Source of the DNA: Metabacillus_B sp050107715
GTDB taxonomy: Bacteria; Bacillota; Bacilli; Bacillales; Bacillaceae
Length of the DNA stretch: 64,000 bases
Assembly: GCF_050107715.1 (NCBI RefSeq)
Contig: NZ_JBNILN010000015.1
Location: 20,771-84,770 of the forward strand
Direction of reading: 5' to 3'
In this document: in pieces, positions 17,574-25,226 of the stretch
How the letters are laid out: every line of letters begins with the position of its first letter
Numbering within the stretch: the stretch's first letter is position 1
Program-made: the position numbers and the translations under genes
Notes under the pieces: generated by a model
The model's input: the letters and a program-made list of their open reading frames with translations, nothing else
Told to the model about the DNA's origin: nothing
Databases searched by the model: none

Positions 17574-17940
17574 GGCCGATATATTGAGAACACGGTCGAT
17601 TTACTGGGATTTCGGCCGATATACTGAGAACACGGTCGATTTACTGGGATTTTGGTCGATATACTGAGAACATGGTCGATTTACTGGGATTTCGGTCGAT
17701 ATATTGTAAATACGGCCGATTTACTGGAATTTCGGTCGATATATCGAGAACACGGTCGATTTACTGGGATTTCGATCGATATATTGAGAATACGGCCGAT
17801 TTACTGGAATTTTGGTCGATATATTGTAAATACGGCCGATTTACTGGAATTTCGGGTCGATATACAGGAATTTGCCCGATAGATGAATCAGTCCGCCCGA
17901 TCATGCAATCTCGACCGTAATCCGACTTAGTACGGTCGAT
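17574..17940. repeat. 20-bp-phased GGYCGAT array, long copy
   Basis: Eighteen boxes of the type GGYCGAT end at 17580, then every 20 bases to 17840 without a slip (14 boxes), then at 17861, 17880, 17901 and 17940, each within 1 base of the same 20-base grid. Spacers of 13 bases alternate between two kinds, A (ATAYTGAGAACAC-like) and B (TTACTGGGATTTC-like), so the array is also a 40-bp tandem repeat. All boxes point the same way. It lies between the SpoIISA-like gene and a terminator, in convergent intergenic DNA. It has no CRISPR features and no coding logic (20 is not a multiple of 3). Confidence 0.92.
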
Positions 17941-18011
17941 AAAGTTTCATCTCCACAGCCCCCCGCTTCTTGCCTGCCAGACGAAGCAATGAAGTGTGCT
18001 GTCCCTTCACA

Positions 18012-18052
18012 ACAAAAAATGCTCTGAGCAGGGCTCTGAGCATTTTTTTCTT
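18012..18052. terminator. Bidirectional terminator after the repeat array
   Basis: TGCTCTGAGC pairs with GCTCTGAGCA with one T-T mismatch around a short loop; A residues precede it and seven T residues follow, so it can stop transcription from both sides. Confidence 0.75.
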
Positions 18053-18114
18053 GATTGTTTTCCTCTTCCTATTCCACATGCGTTCAAGCAGAGAAGCTGG
18101 ACTCCGCAGAATCT

Positions 18115-19083
18115 TTATACCCACCACATTTCAGCAGGCTTTTCTTCAATCAGAACGGATTGCAGGTTCGTTACCGCTCTTTTAAATCCTTCCTGAATAG
18201 ACATGATGGGGTCTTCATGTTCAATGCTTACCACATAGTCGTAGCCATAGGTAATTAAGGTGCTGATCATACGGCCCCACTCGTCGTTGCTGTGGCCGCA
18301 GCCGACAGACCTGAAAGACCATGCCCTTGATTTCACCTCTCCGTAAGGCTGCATGTCGGTCAGACCGTACATATTGACATTGTCCGGATCAATATGGGTG
18401 TCTTTGGCATGAAAATGGTGAATCGCATTTTCTTTTGCCAGGATTTTAATGGCTGCCACAGGATCGATTCCCTGCCACCACAGATGGCTGGGGTCCAGGT
18501 TGGCCCCGATAGCATCGCACGTTTTTTCACGAAGCTTCAGAAGCGTGTATGGAGTATGGACAAGGAAGCCCCCATGGAGCTCGAGTCCGATTTTCACACT
18601 GCTTTCTTTAGCAAGCTCTCCAACCTCTTTCCAGTAAGGAACGAGCTTGTTTTCCCACTGCCACGTTAAAACATCGCCGTATTCATTTGGCCAGGGTGTT
18701 ACAGGCCAGTTCGGATATTTTGCCTCCTCCGAATCTCCCGCCGTTCCGGAAAAACAGTTTACAACCGGCACATTAAGCAGGGAGGCGAGCTTTATCGTTT
18801 TTCTAAGGGTTTCATCCGATTCTGCTGCAAACGCTTTATCAGGAGAAATCGGATTTCCATGGCAGCTGAAGGCGCTGATTGTTAATCCGCGGCTTTCTAC
18901 CTTATTCTTGTACTGGCTTCTCGCTTCTTCACTTTCCAAAAGCTCGTCCAGGTTACAATGGGCTTTGCCGGGATAGCAGCCCGTTCCGATTTCCACAGCG
19001 TGCAAACCCGCCGCTTTTACCGTATCAAGCATTTGCTCAAACTCCATGTCGGAAAATAATACAGTGAATACTCCCAGTTTCAT
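18115..19083 (-). CDS. Sugar phosphate isomerase/epimerase, TIM barrel (IolE/xylose isomerase-like)
   Basis: A 322-residue AP-endonuclease-2-type TIM barrel. MKLGVFTVLFSDMEFEQML at the start, VEIGTGCYPG, GLELHGG, GANLDPSHLWWQG, HFHAKDTHID and VSIEHEDP carry the acidic and histidine residues that hold a divalent metal in this fold. GGGGAGG precedes the ATG. It is the last gene of a LacI-controlled operon with two Gfo/Idh/MocA oxidoreductases and a ThuA protein, a set usually found in oxidation and epimerisation of inositol-like sugars or 3-keto sugars. The substrate is not determined. Confidence 0.85.
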   Translation of the reverse strand: MKLGVFTVLFSDMEFEQMLDTVKAAGLHAVEIGTGCYPGKAHCNLDELLESEEARSQYKNKVESRGLTISAFSCHGNPISPDKAFAAESDETLRKTIKLASLLNVPVVNCFSGTAGDSEEAKYPNWPVTPWPNEYGDVLTWQWENKLVPYWKEVGELAKESSVKIGLELHGGFLVHTPYTLLKLREKTCDAIGANLDPSHLWWQGIDPVAAIKILAKENAIHHFHAKDTHIDPDNVNMYGLTDMQPYGEVKSRAWSFRSVGCGHSNDEWGRMISTLITYGYDYVVSIEHEDPIMSIQEGFKRAVTNLQSVLIEEKPAEMWWV

Positions 19084-19104
19084 GTTTTTCCTCCCCTTTA
19101 TGCT

Positions 19105-20136
19105 TTATTCCTGAATCGTAATTTTTCCGCTTTCGTAAATCGCGTCAATTACTTCGGAAACCTGCATGGCTTCTTCAGGCTTTACAATCAGCTCTTCTTC
19201 ATTGAAGCATGCTGCAATAAAGTTCTTGGCCTGAAGCACCCCAGGATCATCTTCACCTGGAATCCAGGCTGGCTGGCTGTTAAACAGCATGTTGTATTTC
19301 GTTGTATAGAGCTCCATAGGAAAAACGCTGATCCCTCCGTTTACTCCTGAAATGCTGAGATGCTCCTCATCATCCCGGATATTGGTAGCCCAGGATGTTT
19401 CAAAAAGCATGGATGTCCCATTTTTAAAGCGGATATAGGCTGTTACATGGTCATCCACATTAAATTTTTGGTGATCGTAATCTCCCCACAGATTAACCTG
19501 ATTCGGGACTTTGCTTAATGCGTTATACGTGCTGCCTGTCACATCCGTAATTTTCGGATTGCCAATCAGCCACAGAGCAAGATCGAGCAGGTGGCATCCA
19601 TAATCGATCAAGCTGCCTCCGCCTTGAAGTTCTTTGTTTGTAAACACGCCCCAGCCGGGAACCTTGCGGCGGCGAAGTGCCTTAATCCTTACTACAAGAG
19701 GGGTTCCGATTTCTTCCGTAATCATCACTTTTTTAGCTGCCTGGGATTCCTTCATATACCGGTAATGGTAGGCAATCGCTAATTTCCTCTGGTTTTTCTT
19801 TGCTGCTTCGATCATCTGCTGACATTCTCCCGCTGCCAGGGCCATGGGCTTTTCACAAAGAACGTGGACTCCGGCATTCAGTGCGTCTATAGAGATCTGT
19901 GCATGAAATTTATTCGGTGTGCAGACAACTACCGCATCTACATCCGGCAGCATCTCATGGTAATCTCCGAAGAAGAGAGGGATTCCAAATTCCTCCGCAA
20001 CATCTTCAGCGCGGTGAACATTAATGTCGCATACTGCAGTGATTTCTGCCTGATCCGTAAACTTTTGAAAGGATGGAATATGGCGGTCTGTTGCGATTCC
20101 TCCAGCGCCAATAATCCCAATTCTAAGCTTTTTCAT
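19105..20136 (-). CDS. Gfo/Idh/MocA-family oxidoreductase
   Basis: A 343-residue NAD(P)-dependent sugar or inositol dehydrogenase. The Rossmann motif IGIIGAGGIATDRHI is at the N-terminus, CTPNKFHA and CEKPMAL (catalytic lysine motif) come near 70-98, and GGGSLIDYGCHLLDLALW carries the D-X3-H catalytic pair. Its ATG overlaps the stop of the paralogous gene upstream by 4 bases, so the two are translationally coupled. The two paralogues probably act in successive or opposite redox steps on the same sugar. Confidence 0.88.
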   Translation of the reverse strand: MKKLRIGIIGAGGIATDRHIPSFQKFTDQAEITAVCDINVHRAEDVAEEFGIPLFFGDYHEMLPDVDAVVVCTPNKFHAQISIDALNAGVHVLCEKPMALAAGECQQMIEAAKKNQRKLAIAYHYRYMKESQAAKKVMITEEIGTPLVVRIKALRRRKVPGWGVFTNKELQGGGSLIDYGCHLLDLALWLIGNPKITDVTGSTYNALSKVPNQVNLWGDYDHQKFNVDDHVTAYIRFKNGTSMLFETSWATNIRDDEEHLSISGVNGGISVFPMELYTTKYNMLFNSQPAWIPGEDDPGVLQAKNFIAACFNEEELIVKPEEAMQVSEVIDAIYESGKITIQE

Positions 20137-21176
20137 GCTGTAACGCCCTGCTCAATCGCTACAATTTGTTTCGTTTCGCTTGATTTTAACGCAGCCAGAA
20201 TCACTTCCAGGGATTTTTTTCCTTCTTCCCCGGTCACGAGCGGCTCTTTGTCTTCAAGGATGCATTCTGCAAAATGGTCAATCACACCGGTAGATACCTG
20301 GCCGCCATCCTCATTGGACTGAATTTTTCCAAGTTCATATTTTACGATTTCTCCATTTGCATACTGCACAATCATGCTGTGTATTGGGTCATCCTCTAGC
20401 CGGATAATGCCGTGCTCACAGTAAAGAATTGTTGAATTATCCTCTTTTCCTGTGTAGGACCAGCTTGCTGTCAGTGTACCGAGTGTGCCTGAGGCCGTTT
20501 TCAATACACATACTGCATTATCATCCACATCCGCAAATGTTTTCGCACTCGTTTGCACAAATGCGCCGGCTTCCGTAAATTCCTCTCCCAGCAAATAGCG
20601 GAGCAGGTCGCTTTTATGCACACCCAAATCACCCATAGCGCCAATGAACGCCTCTTCTTTTCTAAAGAACCAGCTGTCTTTTCCATCTACGCTCCACGCT
20701 TCCGGCCCCGGATGGCCAAAAGCGGTTCTGAAGCTGTAGACTTTACCCAATTCACCGGATTCAATCATCTTTTTTGCTTTTTGATGAGAGGGTGCAAAAC
20801 GCTGGTTATGGGCAATCATCAGCTTTTTTCCGGATTCCTTTGCTGCTTTGATCATAGCCTCCGCATCTTCTCTGGAGGTTGCCATTGGCTTCTCGCACAG
20901 GACATGAAGTCCTGCTTTAAGAGCATCAATCGAAATCGGCGCGTGAAGATAGTTCGGTGTGCAGACACTTACTGCATCCACCTTCCCGCTATTCAGCAGG
21001 TCCGAATAATTTGTGTAAGCCGCTGCTCCGTAAAGTGCAGCTATTTCATTTGCCCGCTCCTCGGAAACATCGCACACGGCGGTGATTTCGGTCTGAGCCT
21101 GTGCTGCATACTCTGGAAGGTGGCGGTGTCTGGCGATGCTTCCGCAGCCAATCACTCCGATTCTGATCTTTGTCAT
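20133..21176 (-). CDS. Gfo/Idh/MocA-family oxidoreductase
   Basis: A 347-residue paralogue of the next gene. IGVIGCGSIARHRHL is the dinucleotide-binding loop, CTPNYLHA and CEKPMAT the catalytic lysine region, and GAMGDLGVHKSDLLRYLL the acidic-histidine pair. AAGGAGGAG precedes the ATG. It follows the ThuA gene by 31 bases. In agrobacterial ThuAB systems a Gfo/Idh protein and ThuA handle 3-keto-trehalose or related disaccharides; by analogy this operon may process keto-sugars, which remains inference. Confidence 0.88.
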   Translation of the reverse strand: MTKIRIGVIGCGSIARHRHLPEYAAQAQTEITAVCDVSEERANEIAALYGAAAYTNYSDLLNSGKVDAVSVCTPNYLHAPISIDALKAGLHVLCEKPMATSREDAEAMIKAAKESGKKLMIAHNQRFAPSHQKAKKMIESGELGKVYSFRTAFGHPGPEAWSVDGKDSWFFRKEEAFIGAMGDLGVHKSDLLRYLLGEEFTEAGAFVQTSAKTFADVDDNAVCVLKTASGTLGTLTASWSYTGKEDNSTILYCEHGIIRLEDDPIHSMIVQYANGEIVKYELGKIQSNEDGGQVSTGVIDHFAECILEDKEPLVTGEEGKKSLEVILAALKSSETKQIVAIEQGVTA

Positions 21177-21207
21177 AAAAGCTCCTCCTTATGTGGTTCC
21201 GATTCTC

Positions 21208-21927
21208 TTATTTCGCTGCAATGGCTTCGAGCGGCTGGGCATTCCCGTATACTGGTTTTTCCCTTTTGGCAGGGGCTGCCCAAAGAACAGCATTTCCAAT
21301 TACTTTTTGGATATCTTTATTATGATAGGTTGGATAGGTTTCGTGTCCGGGTCTGAAATAAAACACTTTGCCGCTGCCTCTTTTATACGTGCAGCCGCTT
21401 CTGAACACTTCTCCCCCCTCAAACCAGCTCATGAAAACAAGCTCATCCGGTGCAGGAATATCGAAGTGCTCTCCGTACATCTCCTCTTTCTCAAGCTCGA
21501 TGAACTCACCAAGGCCTTCAACAATCGGATGGCTTGGTTCAACAACCCATAAACGCTCTTTTTCGTCTGCTTCTCTCCATTTCAGATCACAGCCTGTTCC
21601 CATGAGCGACTTGAAGATTTTTGAAAAGTGCCCTGAATGAAGGACAATTAACCCCATGCCGTTTAATACACAGTTTTTAACTCTTTCCACAACTTCTTCC
21701 TCAACTTCTTCATGTGCGACGTGCCCCCACCAGATCAGCACTTCGGTATTTTCGAGAACTTCGGCTGTAAGTCCGTGCTCCGGCTCATCCAACGTGGCAG
21801 TCTGCACACTGTGTCCCATTTCTTCAAGAAATCCTGCGATTGCTCCGTGGATGCCTTCCGGATAAATCCTGCGTACTTCCGGATTTGTGTTTTCGTGGCG
21901 GTTTTCATTCCAAACAGTAACTTTCAT
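21208..21927 (-). CDS. ThuA-domain protein
   Basis: A 239-residue ThuA-type protein with a class I glutamine-amidotransferase-like flavodoxin fold. VTVWNENRHE at the start, VLIWWGHVAHEEV, GLIVLHSGHFSKIFKSLMG and VFYFRPGHETYPTYHNKDIQKVI are the conserved patches. MKVTVWNE at 21927 is preferred; the ATG at 21939 is too close to AAAGG. It is the first structural gene after lacI. ThuA proteins work in trehalose, sucrose or 3-keto-glycoside use. Confidence 0.87.
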   Translation of the reverse strand: MKVTVWNENRHENTNPEVRRIYPEGIHGAIAGFLEEMGHSVQTATLDEPEHGLTAEVLENTEVLIWWGHVAHEEVEEEVVERVKNCVLNGMGLIVLHSGHFSKIFKSLMGTGCDLKWREADEKERLWVVEPSHPIVEGLGEFIELEKEEMYGEHFDIPAPDELVFMSWFEGGEVFRSGCTYKRGSGKVFYFRPGHETYPTYHNKDIQKVIGNAVLWAAPAKREKPVYGNAQPLEAIAAK

Positions 21928-21985
21928 TGTTTGCACCATCCTTTAGTATGTATAGTTCTATCAATCAACCTGTTTGGTTAATCGT

Positions 21986-23017
21986 TTACGTAACCTGCAC
22001 CACAGATTCCCTGATGATCAGTTCTACCGGGAGAACCTGTTTAGCCGATGCAGGCGGGTTTCCGGATATGGCCGAAAAAATCATCTCTGATGTTTTCTCT
22101 CCCTTTGCCATAATATCCTGCCTGATTGTTGTAAGACTTGGAGAAAAATATTGGCTGATATTTAAATCATCGAAGCCGATTATCGACAAATCTCTTGGAA
22201 GTGCTCTGCCTGCTGAAGAAAATATTTTCATAATCCCGAAGCACAGCGTGTCAGAAGCTGCGAAAACGGCTGTGACTGGTATGCTCGTTTTTAGCAGGCC
22301 CGTGCCGATTTTAAAGGAAGATTCAGGTCTATTGTCACCGCTTTCAAAAATAAGATTATCAGTAAACACCATACCTGATTCCTCGAGTGCCCTTTTGTAG
22401 CCTTTTATCCTCTGCTCTTCTATTGGACTCCCTATAGCCGAAGTTACGGCCATGGCAATGTGCTGATGCCCGAGAGAGATGAGATAGTGTGAAGCCAGAT
22501 ATCCCCCTTCCTCATCATCAATGTTCAAAGTGAGGCTGGTGCTGTTTTCTTCCCCATAGGTATCGACAAATACGCATGGTATGTCTAGAATTCCAGCCAG
22601 TTCATCGGCTATGCAGCCTGTGGCATTCATAACGATGAGTCCGTCCAGATTTCTCCTTTTGACCCACTGCCTGCACTCATCTGCTTGGCTGATGCCTCCA
22701 AGAAGGATATCATATCCGAAATTTCTTGCTGCATGTTCTACACCGCTGATGTATTCATTGTAATACAGATTGGAATGAAATACCGGCTCAAGGGATTTCT
22801 GGTTGTGTATTTTCAGCAAACCAATCAGCTTTGACTGCTTTTTGGACAGGCTGATCGCCGTAAAATCGGGTAGATAGTTTAATTCATCTATCGATCTCAT
22901 AATCTTATTTTTCGTTGCTGCTGAGACCTTGTTTTTCCCGTTCAGCACGTACGAAACGGCTGCGGCGGATACCCCGGCATGCCTGGCCACATCTCTGATT
23001 GTCACATTTTTAATCAT
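21986..23017 (-). CDS. LacI-family transcriptional repressor
   Basis: A 343-residue regulator. The N-terminal helix-turn-helix TIRDVARHAGVSAAAVSYVL and hinge SVLNGKNKVS-type region are followed by a periplasmic-binding-protein-like effector domain with GYLASHYLISLGHQHIA and IIGFDDLNIS. GGAGGGG precedes the ATG. A perfect 14-base palindrome 12 bases before the start is a likely self-operator. It heads the ThuA/Gfo-Idh/isomerase operon and probably senses the imported sugar. Confidence 0.92.
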   Translation of the reverse strand: MIKNVTIRDVARHAGVSAAAVSYVLNGKNKVSAATKNKIMRSIDELNYLPDFTAISLSKKQSKLIGLLKIHNQKSLEPVFHSNLYYNEYISGVEHAARNFGYDILLGGISQADECRQWVKRRNLDGLIVMNATGCIADELAGILDIPCVFVDTYGEENSTSLTLNIDDEEGGYLASHYLISLGHQHIAMAVTSAIGSPIEEQRIKGYKRALEESGMVFTDNLIFESGDNRPESSFKIGTGLLKTSIPVTAVFAASDTLCFGIMKIFSSAGRALPRDLSIIGFDDLNISQYFSPSLTTIRQDIMAKGEKTSEMIFSAISGNPPASAKQVLPVELIIRESVVQVT

Positions 23018-23028
23018 GACCCCTCCTG

Positions 23029-23042
23029 GTTAACCGGTTAAC
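23029..23042. promoter_or_regulatory. Palindromic LacI-type operator
   Basis: GTTAACCGGTTAAC is a perfect palindrome with the central CG that LacI-family proteins prefer. It lies immediately upstream of the lacI ribosome site. A looser version, GGTTA and TAACC 10 bases apart (21976-21995), occurs at the lacI/thuA junction. Confidence 0.65.
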
Positions 23043-23369
23043 TCCCTTCCCATACTAAACGATTTTTTTTTGAAAAACAATCCTTAATTTTTATGCCGGC
23101 CTAATGCTGATTTTGGAATAGCTGCTGCTTGGAGCGCAAGGTACACAGCCTAATGAAGCGTCACCATCCGCCGCCTTGGATAAGCGGACACCTGCTGCGG
23201 AATTCAGCAATTACGTTTGACAGAGCGTCCCTTTATGAGATTTTGAGAACGCTTCTTCTGTACCCGCGGGTATTCCTATTAAACCATCAAATAGGCAGAA
23301 AACCGGATATTTTTTCCCCTTCTCCACATATACATATATCATGATGAGCTGTAAGGGAGCGACCATGCT
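23043..23369. other. Intergenic region between lacI and a small orf
   Basis: It should carry the lacI promoter. A partial cre-like TGAGAACGCTTCTT at 23244-23257 fails the last consensus positions. Nothing else is supported. Confidence 0.35.
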
Positions 23370-23498
23370 ATGGAAAATAAAAAAAATAAGAATAAGAGAA
23401 AAAGATTAAAAAAATTCACGACTGCTGATCTTGGATATAAAGTTTCTGAGGAGAATCAAAAGCTTCTGAAAATGCTGAAAAACCTAAAAAAAGCCTGA
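23370..23498 (+). CDS. Small lysine-rich protein, 42 residues
   Basis: An ATG at 23370 opens a 42-codon frame whose N-terminal half is almost only Lys, Asn and Arg (MENKKNKNKRKRLKKF) and whose second half can form an amphipathic helix (VSEENQKLLKMLKNLKKA). GGGAG lies 11 bases upstream, farther than usual; a competing ATG at 23365 with better spacing opens a 14-codon frame. It ends one base before the convergent cblS stop. No family was recognised; strongly basic small proteins may bind nucleic acid or membranes, which is speculation. Confidence 0.4.
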   Translation: MENKKNKNKRKRLKKFTTADLGYKVSEENQKLLKMLKNLKKA

Positions 23499-24206
23499 TT
23501 ATCCAGACAGATGTACAGGATAGAACAGACCGTTGGCAAGGTTCTTTAGATCATTTGTGAATTGCTTATTATAAGCAATGATAACGCAGGATGCCGGACC
23601 GGCAGACTTATGCATATTAAGCTCGCAATCTATGAATTTAGCTTCCGGATTCAAATAACGGATCTCCCGGGCAATTCCTCCCGACCCCGCGGGGATCAGC
23701 TCGAAAACACCATCATGCCGGCAAAGTTCCTGAAACAGAGACAAGGAAACCATTCTGTCAGCTTTTGTTATGACTTCTTCTCCTACAAGCGGTTCTCCCA
23801 CCACCGCGAAACCGGCATCCAGCGGGGTAACACCGCTGCGGTATAAATTCTTGGCCACCCGCCCAAGAACCGTAATTCCGATGGCTGATTGCATCATGGT
23901 CATATTGCTCTCGGTGCTCCCTGTAATCGATACCCCATCAAAGCCTGTCTCCTTCATCAGCCTGTCGCAGGAAGCACTCAGCCTTTTCCATGCTTTGTTC
24001 CCGATAAAGTTGTGAAGGATGATGGAAAATGGTGCGGCCCCTACCGCCAGGCATTCCATTAAAGCTACCCGGAGAGTATGCGAAGCCGTAATTTCAAGAG
24101 GCACATTCACTAAGTCGTGTTCCATTTCTCCAATTGCACCTGCGTTGTCGGAAGCCGCAATCAGCCATTCTTCTTCTGTCAGGTGTATTTTCTGAATATC
24201 TCTCAT
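23499..24206 (-). CDS. cblS: Alpha-ribazole kinase CblS-like (AIR synthase/PurM fold)
   Basis: A 235-residue PurM/ThiL-like protein: SDNAGAIGEME near the start is the usual D-x-G-x(I/N) nucleotide loop, followed by VALMECLAVGAAPFSIILHNFIG and GVSITGSTESNM. In Listeria and Geobacillus, CblS of this superfamily phosphorylates alpha-ribazole, giving the substrate for CobS. Its place as last gene of a cobalamin salvage operon with cobU, cobS and cobC strongly supports that role. The start at 24206 has AAGGAAGGG upstream; an ATG at 24227 has none. The partner transporter CblT was not seen here. Confidence 0.7.
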   Translation of the reverse strand: MRDIQKIHLTEEEWLIAASDNAGAIGEMEHDLVNVPLEITASHTLRVALMECLAVGAAPFSIILHNFIGNKAWKRLSASCDRLMKETGFDGVSITGSTESNMTMMQSAIGITVLGRVAKNLYRSGVTPLDAGFAVVGEPLVGEEVITKADRMVSLSLFQELCRHDGVFELIPAGSGGIAREIRYLNPEAKFIDCELNMHKSAGPASCVIIAYNKQFTNDLKNLANGLFYPVHLSG

Positions 24207-24228
24207 AGTGATCGACCCTTCCTTCATT

Positions 24229-24654
24229 TTACTGGGTTTTCAGTGTTGAAGGAATTCCATACCAAATCAAGTCGGCCTGATCAGCATGCTGGATGATATG
24301 CTGGTACACCCAGCCGGTGGAATCCCGCCAAAGACGGTCTTCTTCTCTAATAGGCACAATGCCTTTAGAGATATCCGACCCAATGAGGACAAGCTTTCGG
24401 TCAGCCTGGCTCGTTTCCCAGGCTTTCCACTTTAAAACGAGCCCCTTCCAGTTCTCGGCTGCCTGCAATCCGGATTGGAGCGTTTCGTTCCTTATATAGG
24501 TTTCCACACCTTCAACAACTGTAAGCGGGGCAAATGCTTGATCAAGGTCATCCCCTTTGAATGCACTGATCCATAGACTATCTTCGCTTCGCCATAGCTG
24601 ATCTTTTACCCATTTTGCTTTGCCATTGCAGGCACCTCCTGTAACGAAATGCAT
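24229..24654 (-). CDS. CobU-like protein
   Basis: A 141-residue P-loop protein beginning MHFVTGGACNGKAKWV. The GGxxxGKA loop resembles the GGARSGKS loop of adenosylcobinamide kinase CobU but has Ala in place of Ser/Thr, and the protein lacks the conserved middle of true CobU. LVLIGSDISKGIVPIREEDRLWRD matches the CobU C-terminal motif (SNEVGxGIVP...). AGGAGGGG is 7 bases before this ATG; the longer frame from 24687 is less likely. The first 49 bases overlap cobC. A full CobU is encoded elsewhere in the operon, so this may have a modified or regulatory role. Confidence 0.65.
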   Translation of the reverse strand: MHFVTGGACNGKAKWVKDQLWRSEDSLWISAFKGDDLDQAFAPLTVVEGVETYIRNETLQSGLQAAENWKGLVLKWKAWETSQADRKLVLIGSDISKGIVPIREEDRLWRDSTGWVYQHIIQHADQADLIWYGIPSTLKTQ

Positions 24655-25226
24655 CGTTCTCCCCTCCTGAATGATTCGAATGTCCATGTTAATTTATATC
24701 CTGCGCCGGGATGTACCGGCCATTCCCAAAAAGATCGGCTGTAATGGCCCAGCTCAGTCAGAAGCTGGCGGATCGGACCGCCATGGCTGACCACTAATGC
24801 AGATCGGATGGTTTTATTGTTCATTTCCCGGTGGATGATTCCCCACCCTTCCATGATCCTTGCTTTAAACTGAGTGAAGGTTTCACCGCCCGGCGGAGCA
24901 ATACGATCCGCGTTTCCGACCCATTCTCTATATGCCGGATCCTCCTTCAGATCTTCATAGGTAAGACCCTCCCATTTTCCGAAATTCAGCTCTTTTAATT
25001 GCTGAATCCTGGTTGGATTTATTTCCGGAAAGAGAATATCCGCTGTTTGATTTGCCCGGGTCATCCCGCTCGTCACCACCAGATCCGGCCGCTGGATTTG
25101 CATCCCTCTCAGCTGCTCTTCCCCTTCCTTTGAAAGGGGATCGTCTGTCCATCCTATATAAGCATTCCGGCTGTTTTTTTCTGTTAACCCATGACGTAAT
25201 AATGTAACAGCCACAAACCCATCCAT
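24606..25226 (-). CDS. cobC: Alpha-ribazole-5'-phosphate phosphatase (histidine phosphatase family)
   Basis: A 206-residue histidine phosphatase. LLRHGLTEKN near 9-18 carries the phospho-histidine, SGMTRANQTA and ELNFGKWEGLTYEDL are conserved, and VVSHGGPIRQLL has the second catalytic histidine. In the nucleotide-loop pathway CobC removes the 5' phosphate from alpha-ribazole phosphate or adenosylcobalamin phosphate. GGAGGGGAGG precedes the ATG. It overlaps cobS by 43 bases and the CobU-like gene by 49, the tightest packing in the operon. Confidence 0.85.
   Translation of the reverse strand: MDGFVAVTLLRHGLTEKNSRNAYIGWTDDPLSKEGEEQLRGMQIQRPDLVVTSGMTRANQTADILFPEINPTRIQQLKELNFGKWEGLTYEDLKEDPAYREWVGNADRIAPPGGETFTQFKARIMEGWGIIHREMNNKTIRSALVVSHGGPIRQLLTELGHYSRSFWEWPVHPGAGYKLTWTFESFRRGERCISLQEVPAMAKQNG

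Noticed and set aside
17652..17920. Two overlapping open frames of 76 and 82 codons in the long repeat array that could be called repeat proteins.
   Set aside because: They exist because the 20-bp repeat lacks stops in two frames; the period is not a multiple of three, there is no ribosome site, and the frames overlap each other.
17574..17940. The array as a CRISPR.
   Set aside because: The conserved box is only 7 bases, the intervening 13-base segments alternate between two near-identical types instead of being unique spacers, and no cas genes are nearby.
23244..23257. A second cre site upstream of lacI.
   Set aside because: TGAGAACGCTTCTT misses the invariant CA at the 3' end of the consensus.
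24229..24687. The longer start of the CobU-like gene at 24687.
   Set aside because: A near-perfect AGGAGGGG is 7 bases before the internal ATG at 24654, and the extra residues do not match the family.
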